A stretch of DNA of 64,000 nt from Calendula officinalis (lineage: Eukaryota; Streptophyta; Magnoliopsida; Asterales; Asteraceae), in contig OY970821.1 in NCBI GenBank assembly GCA_963853835.1, forward strand, positions 55,880,640 through 55,944,639. Reading direction: 5' to 3'. Within the stretch, counting starts at the first letter, position 1, and each line of letters begins with the position of its first letter. This document shows, in pieces, positions 33,855-47,500 of the stretch. Both the position numbers and the translations under genes were made by a program. The notes under the pieces were generated by a model. That model saw only the letters and a list, made by a program, of their open reading frames with translations. It was not told the DNA's origin and made no database searches.

Positions 33855-36800
33855 AATATCCAAGATTGTGTGACAAAAGGTGCTATACTAAAACATTCAT
33901 AACTTTCAGCTCGGGTGTCCGTTTCACGCCCACGAGTAACCAAAATAGCTGGTTCGTTCGTCACTGCCAAGAACAAGTTCGGCCCGAACTCTTCACTTTT
34001 CCCGGCCCGAACTTCATTTTCGGCCCGAACTTCAACCTCGGCCTGAACTTCAACATCGGCCCGAACTCCGACCTCGGCCCGAACTTCAACCTCGGCCAGA
34101 ACATCATCCTCGGCCCGAACACCGAACTTCGGCCCGAACACCACTTCGGCCCGAACATCGCACTTCGGTCCGAACATCCCTCTTCGGCCCGAACTCTTCA
34201 ATATCCAAGATTGTGTGACAAAAGGTGCTATACTAAAACATTCATAACTTTCAGCTCGGGTGTCCGTTTCACGCCCACGAGTAACCAAAATAGCTGGTTC
34301 GTTCGTCACTGCCAAGAACAAGTTCGGCCCGAACTCTTCACTGTTCCCGGCCCGAACTTCATTTTCGGCCCGAACTTCAACCTCGGCCCGAACTCCGACC
34401 TCGGCCCGAACTTCAACCTCGGCCCGAACATCATCCTCGGCCCGAACACCGAACTTTGGCCCGAACACCACTTCGGCCCGAACACCACTTCGGCCCGAAC
34501 CTTGCACTTCGGCCCGAACACCACTTCGGCCCGAACATCCCTCTTCGGCCCGAACTCTTCAATATCCAAGATTGTGTGACAAAAGGTGCTATACTAAACA
34601 TTCATAACTTTCAGCTCGGGTGTCCGTTTCACGCCCACGAGTAACCAAAATAGCTGGTTCGTTCGTCACTGCCAAGAACATGTTCGGCCCGAACTCTTCA
34701 CTGTTCCCGGCCCGAACTTCATTTTCGGCCCGAACTTCAACCTCGGCCCGAACTTCAACCTCGGCCCGAACTCCGACCTCGGCCCGAACTTCAACCTCGG
34801 CCCGAACATCATCCTCGGCCAGAACACCGAACTTCGGCCCGAACACCACTTCGGCCCGAACACCACTTCGGCCCGAACATCCCACTTCGGCCCGAACACC
34901 ACTTCGGCCCGAACATCCCTCTTCGGCCCGAACTCTTCAATATCCAATATTGTGTGACAAAAGGTGCTATACTAAAACATTCATAACTTTCAGCTCGGGT
35001 GTCCGTTTCACGCCCACGAGTAACCAAAATAGCTGGTTCGTTCGTCACTGCCAAGAACAAGTTCGGCCCGAACTCTTCACTGTTCCCGGCCCAAACTTCA
35101 TTTTCGGCCCGAACTTCAACCTCGGCCCGAACTTCAACCTCGGCCCGAACTCCGACCTCGGCCCGAACTTCAACCTCGGCCCGAACATCATCCTCGGCCC
35201 GAACACCGAACTTCGGCCCGAACACCACTTCGGCCCGAACGCACTTCGGCCCGAACATCCCACTTCGGCCCGAACACCACTTCGGCCCGAACATCCCTCT
35301 TCGGCCCGAACTCTTCAATATCCAATATTGTGTGACAAAAGGTGCTATACTAAAACATTCATAACTTTCAGCTCGGGTGTCCGTTTCACGCCCACGAGTA
35401 ACCAAAATAGCTGGTTCGTTCGTCACTGCCAAGAACAAGTTCGGCCCGAACTCTTCACTGTTCCCGGCCCGAACTTCATTTTCGGCCCGAACTTCAACCT
35501 TGGCCCGAACTCCGACCTCGGCCCGAACTTCAACCTCGGCCCGAACATCATCCTCGGCCCGAACACCGAACTTCGGCCCGAACACCACTTCGGCCCGAAC
35601 ACCACTTCGGCCCGAACACCACTTCGGCCCGAACCTTGCACTTCGGCCCGAACACCACTTCGGCCCGAACATCCCTCTTCGGCCCGAACTCTTCAATATC
35701 CAAGATTGTGTGACAAAAGGTGCTATACTAAAACATTCATAACTTTCAGCTCGTGTGTCCGTTTCACGCCCACGAGTAACCAAAATAGTTGGTTCGTTCG
35801 TCACTGCCAAGAACAGGTTCGGCCCAAACTCTTCACTGTTCCCGGCCCGAACTTAATTTTCGGCCCGAACTTCAACCTCGGCCCGAACTTCAACCTCGGC
35901 CCGAACTCCGACCTCGGCCCGAACTTCAACCTCGGCCCGAACATCATCCTCGGCCCGAACACCGAACTTCGGCACGAACACCACTTCGGCCCGAACACCA
36001 CTTCGGCTCGAACATCGCACTTCGGCCCGAACACCACTTCGGCCCGAACATCCCTCTTCGGCCCGAACTCTTCAATATCCAAAATTGTGTGACAAAAGGT
36101 GCTATACTAAAACATTCATAACTTTCAGCTCGGGTGTCCGTTTCACGCCCACGAGTAACCAAAATAGCTGGTTCGTTCGTCACTTCCAAGAACAAGTTCG
36201 GCCCGAATTCTTCACTGTTCCCGGCCCGAACTTCATTTTCGGCCCGAACTTCAACCTCGGCCTGAACTTCAACATCGGCCCGAACTCCGACCTCGGCCCG
36301 AACTTCAACCCCGGCCAGAACATCATCCTCGGCCCGAACACCGAACTTCGGCCTGAACACCAATTCGGCCCGAACACCACTTCGGCCCGAACATCGCACT
36401 TCGGGCCGAACACCACTTCGGCCCGAACATCCCTCTTCGGCCCGAACTCTTCAATATCCAAGATTGTGTGACAAAAGGTGCTATACTAAAACATTCATAA
36501 CTTTCAGCTCGGGTGTCCGTTTCACGCCCACGAGTAACCAAAATAGCTGGTTCGTTCGTCACTGCCAAGAACAAGTTCGGCCCGAACTCTTCACTGTTCC
36601 CGGCCCGAACTTCATTTTCGGCCCGAACTTCAACCTCGGCCTGAACTTCAACATCGGCCCGAACTCCGACCTCGGCCCGAACTTCAACCTCGGCCAGAAC
36701 ATCATCCTCGGCCCGAACACCGAACTTCGGCCCGAACACCACTTCGGCCCGAACACCACTTCGGCCCGAACATCGCACTTCGGCCCGAACACCACTTCGG

Positions 36801-37210
36801 CCCGAACATCCCTCTTCGGCCCGAACTCTTCAATATCCAAGATTGTGTGACAAAAGGTGCTATACTAAAACATTCATAACTTTCAGCTCGGGTGTCCGTT
36901 TCACGCCCACGAGTAACCAAAATAGCTGGTTCGTTCGTCACTGCCAAGAACAAGTTCGGCCCGAACTCTTCACTGTTCCCGGCCCGAACTTCATTTTCGG
37001 CCCGAACTTCAACCTCGGCCTGAACTTCAACATCGGCCCGAACTCCGACCTCGGCCCGAACATCAACCTCGGCCAGAACATCATCCTCGGCCCGAACACC
37101 GAACTTCGGCCCGAACACCACTTCGGCCCGAACACCACTTCGGCCCGAACATCGCACTTCGGCCCGAACACCACTTCGGCCCGAACATCCCTCTTTGGCC
37201 CGAACTCTTC
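33855..37210. repeat. Decamer HOR, copy 2 (c lost)
   Basis: Markers 33855 (a), 34200 (b), 34560 (d), 34939 (e), 35317 (f), 35696 (g), 36074 (h), 36453 (i), 36832 (j). Total 3,356 bp. The order matches copy 1 except that one monomer is missing; the core at 34560 has the one-base deletion tag of c joined to the body of d ('aacatgttcgg'), so the crossover fell inside the c/d pair. Positions 31264-32736 and 34620-36092 are near-identical. Confidence 0.85.
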
Positions 37211-40142
37211 AATATCCAAGATTGTGTGACAAAAGGTGCTATACTAAAACATTCATAACTTTCAGCTCGGGTGTCCGTTTCACGCCCACGAGTAACCAAA
37301 ATAGCTGGTTCGTTCGTCACTGCCAAGAACAAGTTCGGCCCGAACTCTTCACTGTTCCCAGCCCGAACTTCATTTTCGGCCCGAACTTCAACCTCGGCCT
37401 GAACTTCAACATCGGCCCGAACTCCGACCTCGGCCCGAACTTCAACCTCGGCCAGAACATCATCCTCGGCCCGAACACCGAACTTCGGCCCGAACACCAC
37501 TTCGGCCCGACCATCGCACTTCGTTCCGAACATCCCTCTTCGGCCCGAACTCTTCAATATCCAAGATTGTGTGACAAAAGGTGCTATACTAAAACATTCA
37601 TAACTTTCAGCTCGGGTGTCCATTTCACGCCCACGAGTAACCAAAATAGCTGGTTCGTTCGTCACTGCCAAGAACAAGTTCGGCCCGAACTCTTCACTGT
37701 TCCCGGCCCGAACTTCATTTTCGGCCCGAACTTCAACCTCGGCCCGAACTCCGACCTTGGCCCGAACTTCAACCTCGGCCCGAACATCATCCTCGGCCCG
37801 AACACTGAACTTTGGCCCGAACACCACTTCGGCCCGAACACCACTTCGGCCCGAACCTTGCACTTCGGCCCGAACACCACTTCGGCCCGAACATCCCTCT
37901 TCGGCCCGAACTCTTCAATATCCAAGATTGTGTGACAAAAGGTGCTATACTAAACATTCATAACTTTCAGCTCGGGTGTCCGTTTCACGCCCACGAGTAA
38001 CCAAAATAGCTGGTTCGTTCGTCATTGCCAAGAACAAGTTCGGCCCGAACTCTTCACTGTTCCCGGCCCGAACTTCATTTTCGGCCCGAACTTCAACCTC
38101 GGCCCGAACTCCGACCTCGGCCCGAACTTCAACCTCGGCCCGAACATCATCCTCGGCCCGAACACCGAACTTCGGCCCGAACACCACTTCGGCCCGAACA
38201 CCACTTCGGCCCGAACATCGCACTTCGGCCCGAACACCACTTCGGCCCGAACATCCCTCTTCGGCCCGAACTCTACAATATCCAAGATTGTGTGACAAAA
38301 GGTGCTATACTAAAACATTCATAACTTTCAGCTCGGGTGTCCGTTTCACGCCCACGAGTAACCAAAATAGCTGGTTCGTTCGTCACTGCCAAGAACATGT
38401 TCGGCCCGAACTCTTCACTGTTCCCGGCCCGAACTTCAACCTTGGCCCGAACTTCAACCTCGGCCCGAACTCCGACCTCGGCCCGAACTTCAACCTCGGC
38501 CCGAACATCATCCTCGGCCAGAACACCGAACTTCGGCCCGAACACCACTTCGGCCCGAACACCACTTCGGCCCGAACATCCCACTTCGGCTCGAACACCA
38601 CTTCGGCCCGAACATCCCTCTTCGGCCCGAACTCTTCAATATCCAATATTGTGTGACAAAAGGTGCTATACTAAAACATTCATAACTTTCAGCTCGGGTG
38701 TCCGTTTCACGCCCACGAGTAACCAAAATAGCTGGTTCGTTCGTCACTGCCAAGAACAAGTTCGGCCCGACCTCTTCACTGTTCCCGGCCCAAACATCAT
38801 TTTCGGCCCGAACTTCAACCTCGGCCCGAACTTCAACCTCGGCCCGAACTCCGACCTCGGCCCGAACTTCAACCTCGGCCCGAACATCATCCTCGGCCCG
38901 AACACCAAACTTCGGCCCGAACACCACTTCGGCCCGAAGGCCCGAACACACTTCGGCCCGAACATCCCACTTCGGCCCGAACACCACTTCGGCCCGAACA
39001 TCCCTCTTCGGCCCGAACTCTTCAATATCCAATATTGTGTGACAAAAGGTGCTATACTAAAACATTCATAACTTTCAGCTCGGGTGTCCGTTTCACGCCC
39101 ACGAGTAACCAAAATAGCTGGTTCGTTCGTCACTGCCAAGAACAAGTTCGGCCCGAACTCTTCACTGTTCCCGGCCCGAACTTCATTTTCGGCCCGAACT
39201 TCAACCTTGGCCCGAACTCCGACCTCGGCCCGAACTTCAACCTCGGCCCGAACATCATCCTCGGCCCGAACACCGAACTTCGGCCCGAACACCACTTCGG
39301 CCCGAACACCACTTCGGCCCGAACCTTGCACTTCGGCCCGAACACCACTTCGGCCCGAACATCCCTCTTCGGCCCGAACTCTTCAATATCCAAGATTGTG
39401 TGACAAAAGGTGCTATACTAAAACATTCATAACTTTCAGCTCGTGTGTCCGTTTCACGCCCACGAGTAACCAAAATAGTTGGTTCGTTCGTCACTGGCAA
39501 GAACAGGTTCGGCCCGAACTCTTCACTGTTCCCGGCCCGAACTTAATTTTCGGCCCGAACTTCAACCTCGGCCCGAACTTCAACCTCGGCCCGAACTCCG
39601 ACCTCGGCCCGAACTTCAACCTCGGCCCGAACATCATCCTCGGCCCGAACACCGAACTTCGGCACGAACACCACTTCGGCCCGAACACCACTTCGGCCCG
39701 AACATCGCACTTCGGCCCGAACACCACTTCGGCCCGAACATCCCTCTTCGGCCCGAACTCTTCAATATCCAAGATTGTGTGACAAAAGGTGCTATACTAA
39801 AACATTCATAACTTTCAGCTCGGGTGTCCGTTTCACGCCCACGAGTAACCAAAATAGCTGGTTCGTTCGTCACTTCCAAGAACAAGTTCGGCCCGAATTC
39901 TTCACTGTTCCCAGCCCGAACTTCATTTTCGGCCCGAACTTCAACCTCGGCCTGAACTTCAACATCGGCCCGAACTCCGACCTCGGCCCGAACTTCAACC
40001 TCGGCCAGAACATCATCCTCGGCCCGAACACCGAACTTCGGCCCGAACACCACTTCGGCCCGAACACCACTTCGGCCCGAACATCGCACTTCGGCCCGAA
40101 CACCACTTCGGCCCGAACATCCCTCTTTGGCCCGAACTCTTC
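37211..40142. repeat. Decamer HOR, copy 3 (8 monomers)
   Basis: Markers 37211 (a), 37556 (b), 37916 (c), 38277 (d), 38638 (e), 39024 (f), 39403 (g), 39764 (h/j fusion). Total 2,932 bp. Monomer d lost an 18-bp unit and e has an irregular box (near 38935). The last unit starts like h ('cacttccaag') and ends like j ('ctctttggcccg'), so i and most of j were deleted. Confidence 0.8.
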
Positions 40143-43100
40143 AATATCCAAGATTGTGTGACAAAAGGTGCTATACTAAAACATTCATAACTTTCAGCTC
40201 GGGTGTCCGTTTCACGCCCACGAGTAACCAAAATAGCTGGTTCGTTCGTCACTGCCAAGAACAAGTTCGGCCCGAACTCTTCACTGTTCCCAGCCCGAAC
40301 TTCATTTTCGGCCCGAACTTCAACCTCGGCCTGAACTTCAACATCGGCCCGAACTCCGACCTCGGCCCGAACTTCAACCTCGGCCAGAACATCATCCTCG
40401 GCCCGAACACCGAACTTCGGCCCGAACACCACTTCGGCCCGACCATCGCACTTCGTTCCGAACATCCCTCTTCGGCCCGAACTCTTCAATATCCAAGATT
40501 GTGTGACAAAAGGTGCTATACTAAAACATTCATAACTTTCAGCTCGGGTGTCCATTTCACGCCCACGAGTAACCAAAATAGCTGGTTCGTTCGTCACTGC
40601 CAAGAACAAGTTCGGCCCGAACTCTTCACTGTTCCCGGCCCGAACTTCATTTTCGGCCCGAACTTCAACCTCGGCCCGAACTCCGACCTCGGCCCGAACT
40701 TCAACCTCGGCCCGAACATCATCCTCGGCCCGAACACTGAACTTTGGCCCGAACACCACTTCGGCCCGAACACCACTTCGGCCCGAACCTTGCACTTCGG
40801 CCCGAACACCACTTCGGCCCGAACATCCCTCTTCGGCCCGAACTCTTCAATATCCAAGATTGTGTGACAAAAGGTGCTATACTAAACATTCATAACTTTC
40901 AGCTCGGGTGTCCGTTTCACGCCCACGAGTAACCAAAATAGCTGGTTCGTTCGTCATTGCCAAGAACAAGTTCGGCCCGAACTCTTCACTGTTCCCGGCC
41001 CGAACTTCATTTTCGGCCCGAACTTCAACCTCGGCCCGAACTCCGACCTCGGCCCGAACTTCAACCTCGGCCCGAACATCATCCTCGGCCCGAACACCGA
41101 ACTTCGGCCCGAACACCACTTCGGCCCGAACACCACTTCGGCCCGAACATCGCACTTCGGCCCGAACACCACTTCGGCCCGAACATCCCTCTTCGGCCCG
41201 AACTCTACAATATCCAAGATTGTGTGACAAAAGGTGCTATACTAAAACATTCATAACTTTCAGCTCGGGTGTCCGTTTCACGCCCACGAGTAACCAAAAT
41301 AGCTGGTTCGTTCGTCACTGCCAAGAACATGTTCGGCCCGAACTCTTCACTGTTCCCGGCCCGAACTTCAACCTTGGCCCGAACTTCAACCTCGGCCCGA
41401 ACTCCGACCTCGGCCCGAACTTCAACCTCGGCCCGAACATCATCCTCGGCCAGAACACCGAACTTCGGCCCGAACACCACTTCGGCCCGAACATCCCACT
41501 TCGGCCCGAACATCCCACTTCGGCTCGAACACCACTTCGGCCCGAACATCCCTCTTCGGCCCGAACTCTTCAATATCCAATATTGTGTGACAAAAGGTGC
41601 TATACTAAAACATTCATAACTTTCAGCTCGGGTGTCCGTTTCACGCCCACGAGTAACCAAAATAGCTGGTTCGTTCGTCACTGCCAAGAACAAGTTCGGC
41701 CCGACCTCTTCACTGTTCCCGGCCCAAACTTCATTTTCGGCCCGAACTTCAACCTCGGCCCGAACTTCAACCTCGGCCCGAACTCCGACCTCGGCCCGAA
41801 CTTCAACCTCGGCCCGAACATCATCCTCGGCCCGAACACCGAACTTCGGCCCGAACACCACTTCGGCCCGAACACACTTCGGCCCGAACATCCCACTTCG
41901 GCCCGAACACCACTTCGGCCCGAACATCCCTCTTCGGCCCGAACTCTTCAATATCCAATATTGTGTGACAAAAGGTGCTATACTAAAACATTCATAACTT
42001 TCAGCTCGGGTGTCCGTTTCACGCCCACGAGTAACCAAAATAGCTGGTTCGTTCGTCACTGCCAAGAACAAGTTCGGCCCGAACTCTTCACTGTTCCCGG
42101 CCCGAACTTCATTTTCGGCCCGAACTTCAACCTTGGCCCGAACTCCGACCTCGGCCCGAACTTCAACCTCGGCCCGAACATCATCCTCGGCCCGAACACC
42201 GAACTTCGGCCCGAACACCACTTCGGCCCGAACACCACTTCGGCCCGAACCTTGCACTTCGGCCCGAACACCACTTCGGCCCGAACATCCCTCTTCGGCC
42301 CGAACTCTTCAATATCCAAGATTGTGTGACAAAAGGTGCTATACTAAAACATTCATAACTTTCAGCTCGTGTGTCCGTTTCACGCCCACGAGTAACCAAA
42401 ATAGTTGGTTCGTTCGTCACTGGCAAGAACAGGTTCGGCCCGAACTCTTCACTGTTCCCGGCCCGAACTTAATTTTCGGCCCGAACTTCAACCTCGGCCC
42501 GAACTTCAACCTCGGCCCGAACTCCGACCTCGGCCCGAACTTCAACCTCGGCCCGAACATCATCCTCGGCCCGAACACCGAACTTCGGCACGAACACCAC
42601 TTCGGCCCGAACACCACTTCGGCCCGAACATCGCACTTCGGCCCGAACACCACTTCGGCCCGAACATCCCTCTTCGGCCCGAACTCTTCAATATTCAAGA
42701 TTGTGTGACAAAAGGTGCTATACTAAAACATTCATAACTTTCAGCTCGGGTGTCCGTTTCACGCCCACGAGTAACCAAAATAGCTGGTTCGTTCGTCACT
42801 TCCAAGAACAAGTTCGGCCCGAATTCTTCACTGTTCCCGGCCCGAACTTCATTTTCGGCCCGAACTTCAACCTCGGCCTGAACTTCAACATCGGCCCGAA
42901 CTCCGACCTCGGCCCGAACTTCAACCCCGGCCCAGAGCATCATCCTCGGCCCGAACACCGAACTTCGGCCTGAACACCAATTCGGCCCGAACACCACTTC
43001 GGCCCGAACATCGCACTTCGGGCCGAACACCACTTCGGCCCGAACATCCCTCTTCGGCCCGAACTCTTCAATATCCAAGATTGTGTGACAAAAGGTGCTA

Positions 43101-43430
43101 TACTAAAACATTCATAACTTTCAGCTCGGGTGTCCGTTTCACGCCCACGAGTAACCAAAATAGCTGGTTCGTTCGTCACTGCCAAGAACAAGTTCGACCC
43201 GAACTCTTCACTGTTCCCGGCCCGAACTTCAACCTCGGCCTGAACTTCAACATCGGCCCGAACTCCGACCTCGGCCCGAACTTCAACCTCGGCCAGAACA
43301 TCATCCTCGGCCCGAACACCGAACTTCGGCCCGAACACCACTTCGGCCCGAACACCACTTCGGCCCGAACATCGCACTTCGGCCCGAACACCACTTCGGC
43401 CCGAACATCCCTCTTTGGCCCGAACTCTTC
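40143..43430. repeat. Decamer HOR, copy 4 (9 monomers)
   Basis: Markers 40143 (a), 40488 (b), 40848 (c), 41209 (d), 41572 (e), 41950 (f), 42329 (g), 42690 (h), 43070 (i/j). Total 3,288 bp. Shared private changes with copy 3 (for example 'cgtttc' to 'catttc' in b, 'cgttccgaac' at the end of a) show that copies 3 and 4 are closest relatives. Confidence 0.8.
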
Positions 43431-44513
43431 AATATCCAAGATTGTGTGACAAAAGGTGCTATACTAAAACATTCATAACTTTCAGCTCGGGTGTCCGTTT
43501 CACGCCCACGAGTAACCAAAATAGCTGGTTCGTTCGTCACTGCCAAGAACAAGTTCGGCCCAACTCTTCACTGTTCCCGGCCCGAACTTCATTTTCGGCC
43601 CGAACTTCAACCTCGGCCTGAACTTCAACATCGGCCCGAACTCCGACCTCGGCCCGAACTTCAACCTCGGCCAGAACATCATCCTCGGCCCGAACACCGA
43701 ACTTCGGCCCGAACACCACTTCGGCCCGAACATCGCACTTCGTTCCGAACATCCCTCTTCGGCCCGAACTCTTCAATATCCAAGATTGTGTGACAAAAGG
43801 TGCTATACTAAAACATTCATAACTTTCAGCTCGGGTGTCCGTTTCACGCCCACGAGTAACCAAAATAGCTGGTTCGTTCGTCACTGCCAAGAACAAGTTC
43901 GGCCCGAACTCTTCACTGTTCCCGGCCCGAACTTCATTTTCGGCCCGAACTTCAACCTCGGCCCGAACTCCGACCTCGGCCCGAACTTCAACCTCGGCCC
44001 GAACATCATCCTCGGCCCGAACACTGAACTTTGGCCCGAACACCACTTCGGCCCGAACACCACTTCGGCCCGAACCTTGCACTTCAGCCCGAACACCACT
44101 TCGGCCCGAACATCCCTCTTCGGCCCGAACTCTTCAATATCCAAGATTGTGTGACAAAAGGTGATATACTAAACATTCATAACTTTCAGCTCGGGTGTCC
44201 GTTTCACGCCCACGAGTAACCAAAATAGCTGGTTCGTTCGTCACTGCCAAGAACATGTTCGGCCCGAACTCTTCACTGTTCCCGGCCCGAACTTCATTTT
44301 CGGCCCGAACTTCAACCTTGGCACGAACTTCAACCTCGGCCCGAACTCCGACCTCGGCCCGAACTTCAACCTCGGCCCGAACATCATCCTCGGCCAGAAC
44401 ACCGAACTTCAGCCCGAACACCACTTCGGCCCGAACACCACTTCGGCCCGAACATCCCACTTCGGCCCGAACACCACTTCGGCCCGAACATCCCTCTTCG
44501 GCCCGAACTCTTC
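43431..44513. repeat. Start of decamer copy 5 (a, b, d)
   Basis: Markers 43431 (a), 43775 (b) and 44135 (d with the one-base core deletion). Monomer a has lost a base in a box near 43561. It leads directly into the duplicated seven-monomer block at 44514. Confidence 0.75.
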
Positions 44514-47500
44514 AATATCCAATATTGTGTGACAAAAGGTGCTATACTAAAACATTCATAACTTTCAGCTCGGGTGTCCGTTTCACGCCCACGAGTAACC
44601 AAAATAGCTTGTTCGTTCGTCACTGCCAAGAACAAGTTCGGCCCGAACTCTTCACTGTTCCCGGCCCAAACTTCATTTTCGGCCCGAACTTCAACCTCGG
44701 CCCGAACTTCAACCTCGGCCCGAACTCCGACCTCGGCCCGAACTTCAACCTCGGCCCGAACATCATCCTCGGCCCGAACACCGAACTTCGGCCCGAACAC
44801 CACTTCGGCCCGAACACACTTCGGCCCGAACATCCCACTTCGGCCCGAACACCACTTCGGCCCGAACATCCCTCTTCGGCCCGAACTCTTCAATATCCAA
44901 TATTGTGTGACAAAAGGTGCTATACTAAAACATTCATAACTTTCAGCTCGGGTGTCCGTTTCACGCCCACGAGTAACCAAAATAGCTGGTTCGTTCGTCA
45001 CTGCCAAGAACAAGTTCGGCCCGAACTCTTCACTGTTCCCGGCCCGAACTTCATTTTCGGCCCGAACTTCAACCTTGGCCCGAACTCCGACCTCGGCCCG
45101 AACTTCAACCTCGGCCCGAACATCATCCTCAGCCCGAACACCGAACTTTGGCCCGAACACCACTTCGGCCCGAACACCACTTCGGCCCGAACCTTGCACT
45201 TCGGCCCGAACACCACTTCGGCCCGAACATCCCTCTTCGGCCCGAACTCTTCAATATCCAAGATTGTGTGACAAAAGGTGCTATACTAAAACATTCATAA
45301 CTTTCAGCTCGGGTGTCCGTTTCACGCCCACGAGTAACCAAAATAGCTGGTTCGTTCGTCACTGCCAAGAACAAGTTCGGCCCGAACTCTTCACTGTTCC
45401 CGGCCCGAACTTCATTTTCGGCCCGAACTTCAACCTTGGCCCGAACTCCGACCTCGGCCCGAACTTCAACCTCGGCCCGAACATCATCCTCGGCCCGAAC
45501 ACCGAACTTCGGCCCGAACACCACTTCGGCCCGAACACACTTCGGCCCGAACATCCCACTTCGGCCCGAACACCACTTCGGCCCGAACATCCCTCTTCGG
45601 CCCGAACTCTTCAATATCCAATATTGTGTGACAAAAGGTGCTATACTAAAACATTCATAACTTTCAGCTCGGGTGTCCGTTTCACGCCCACGAGTAACCA
45701 AAATAGCTGGTTCGTTCGTCACTGCCAAGAACAAGTTCGGCCCGAACTCTTCACTGTTCCCGGCCCGAACTTCATTTTCGGCCCGAACTTCAACCTTGGC
45801 CCGAACTCCGACCTCGGCCCGAACTTCAACCTCGGCCCGAACATCATCCTCAGCCCGAACACCGAACTTTGGCCCGAACACCACTTCGGCCCGAACACCA
45901 CTTCGGCCCGAACCTTGCACTTCGGCCCGAACACCACTTCGGCCCGAACATCCCTCTTCGGCCCGAACTCTTCAATATCCAAGATTGTGTGACAAAAGGT
46001 GCTATACTAAAACATTCATAACTTTCAGCTCGTGTGTCCGTTTCACGCCCACGAGTAACCAAAATAGTTGGTTCGTTCGTCACTGCCAAGAACAGGTTCG
46101 GCCCGAACTCTTCACTGTTCCCGGCCCGAACTTAATTTTCGGCCCGAACTTCAACCTCGGCCCGAACTTCAACCTCGGCCCGAACTCTGACCTCGGCCCG
46201 AACTTCAACCTCGGCCCGAACATCATCCTCGGCCCGAACACCGAACTTCGGCCCGAACACCACTTCGGCCCGAACACCACTTCGGCCCGAACATCGCACT
46301 TCGGCCCGAACACCAATTCGGCCCGAACATCCCTCTTCGGCCCAAACTCTTCAATATCCAAGATTGTGTGACAAAAGGTGCTATACTAAAACATTCATAA
46401 CTTTCAGCTCGGGTGTCCGTTTCACGCCCACGAGTAACCAAAATAGCTGGTTCGTTCGTCACTTCCAAGAACAAGTTCGGCCCGAATTCTTCACTGTTCC
46501 CGGCCCGAACTTCATTTTCGGCCCGAACTTCAACCTCGGCCTGAACTTCAACATCGGCCCGAACTCCGACCTCGGCCCGAACTTCAACCCCGGCCAGAAC
46601 ATCATCCTCGGCCCGAACACCGAACTTCGGCCTGAACACCAATTCGGCCCGAACACCACTTCGGCCCGAACATCGCACTTCGGGCCGAACACCACTTCGG
46701 CCCGAACATCCCTCTTCGGCCCGAACTCTTCAATATCCAAGATTGTGTGACAAAAGGTGCTATACTAAAACATTCATAACTTTCAGCTCGGGTGTCCGTT
46801 TCACGCCCACGAGTAACCAAAATAGCTGGTTCGTTCGTCACTGCAAAGAACAAGTTCGGCCCGAACTCTTCACTGTTCCCGGCCCGAACTTCATTTTCGG
46901 CCCGAACTTCAACCTCGGCCTGAACTTCAACATCGGCCCGAACTCCGACCTCGGCCCGAACTTCAACCTCGGCCAGAACATCATCCTCGGCCCGAACACC
47001 GAACTTCGGCCCGAACACCACTTCGGCCCGAACACCACTTCGGCCCGAACATCGCACTTCGGCCCGAACACCACTTCGGCCCGAACATCCCTCTTCGGCC
47101 CGAACTCTTCAATATCCAAGATTGTGTGACAAAAGGTGCTATACTAAAACATTCATAACTTTCAGCTCGGGTGTCCGTTTCACGCCCACGAGTAACCAAA
47201 ATAGCTGGTTCGTTCGTCACTGCCAAGAACAAGTTCGGCCCGAACTCTTCACTGTTCCCGGCCCAAACTTCATTTTCGGCCCGAACTTCAACCTCGGCCC
47301 GAACTTCAACCTCGGCCCGAACTCCGACCTCGGCCCGAACTTCAACCTCGGCCCGAACATCATCCTCGGCCCGAACACCGAACTTCGGCCCGAACACCAC
47401 TTCGGCCCGAACACACTTCGGCCCGAACATCCCACTTCGGCCCGAACACCACTTCGGCCCGAACATCCCTCTTCGGCCCGAACTCTTCAATATCCAATAT

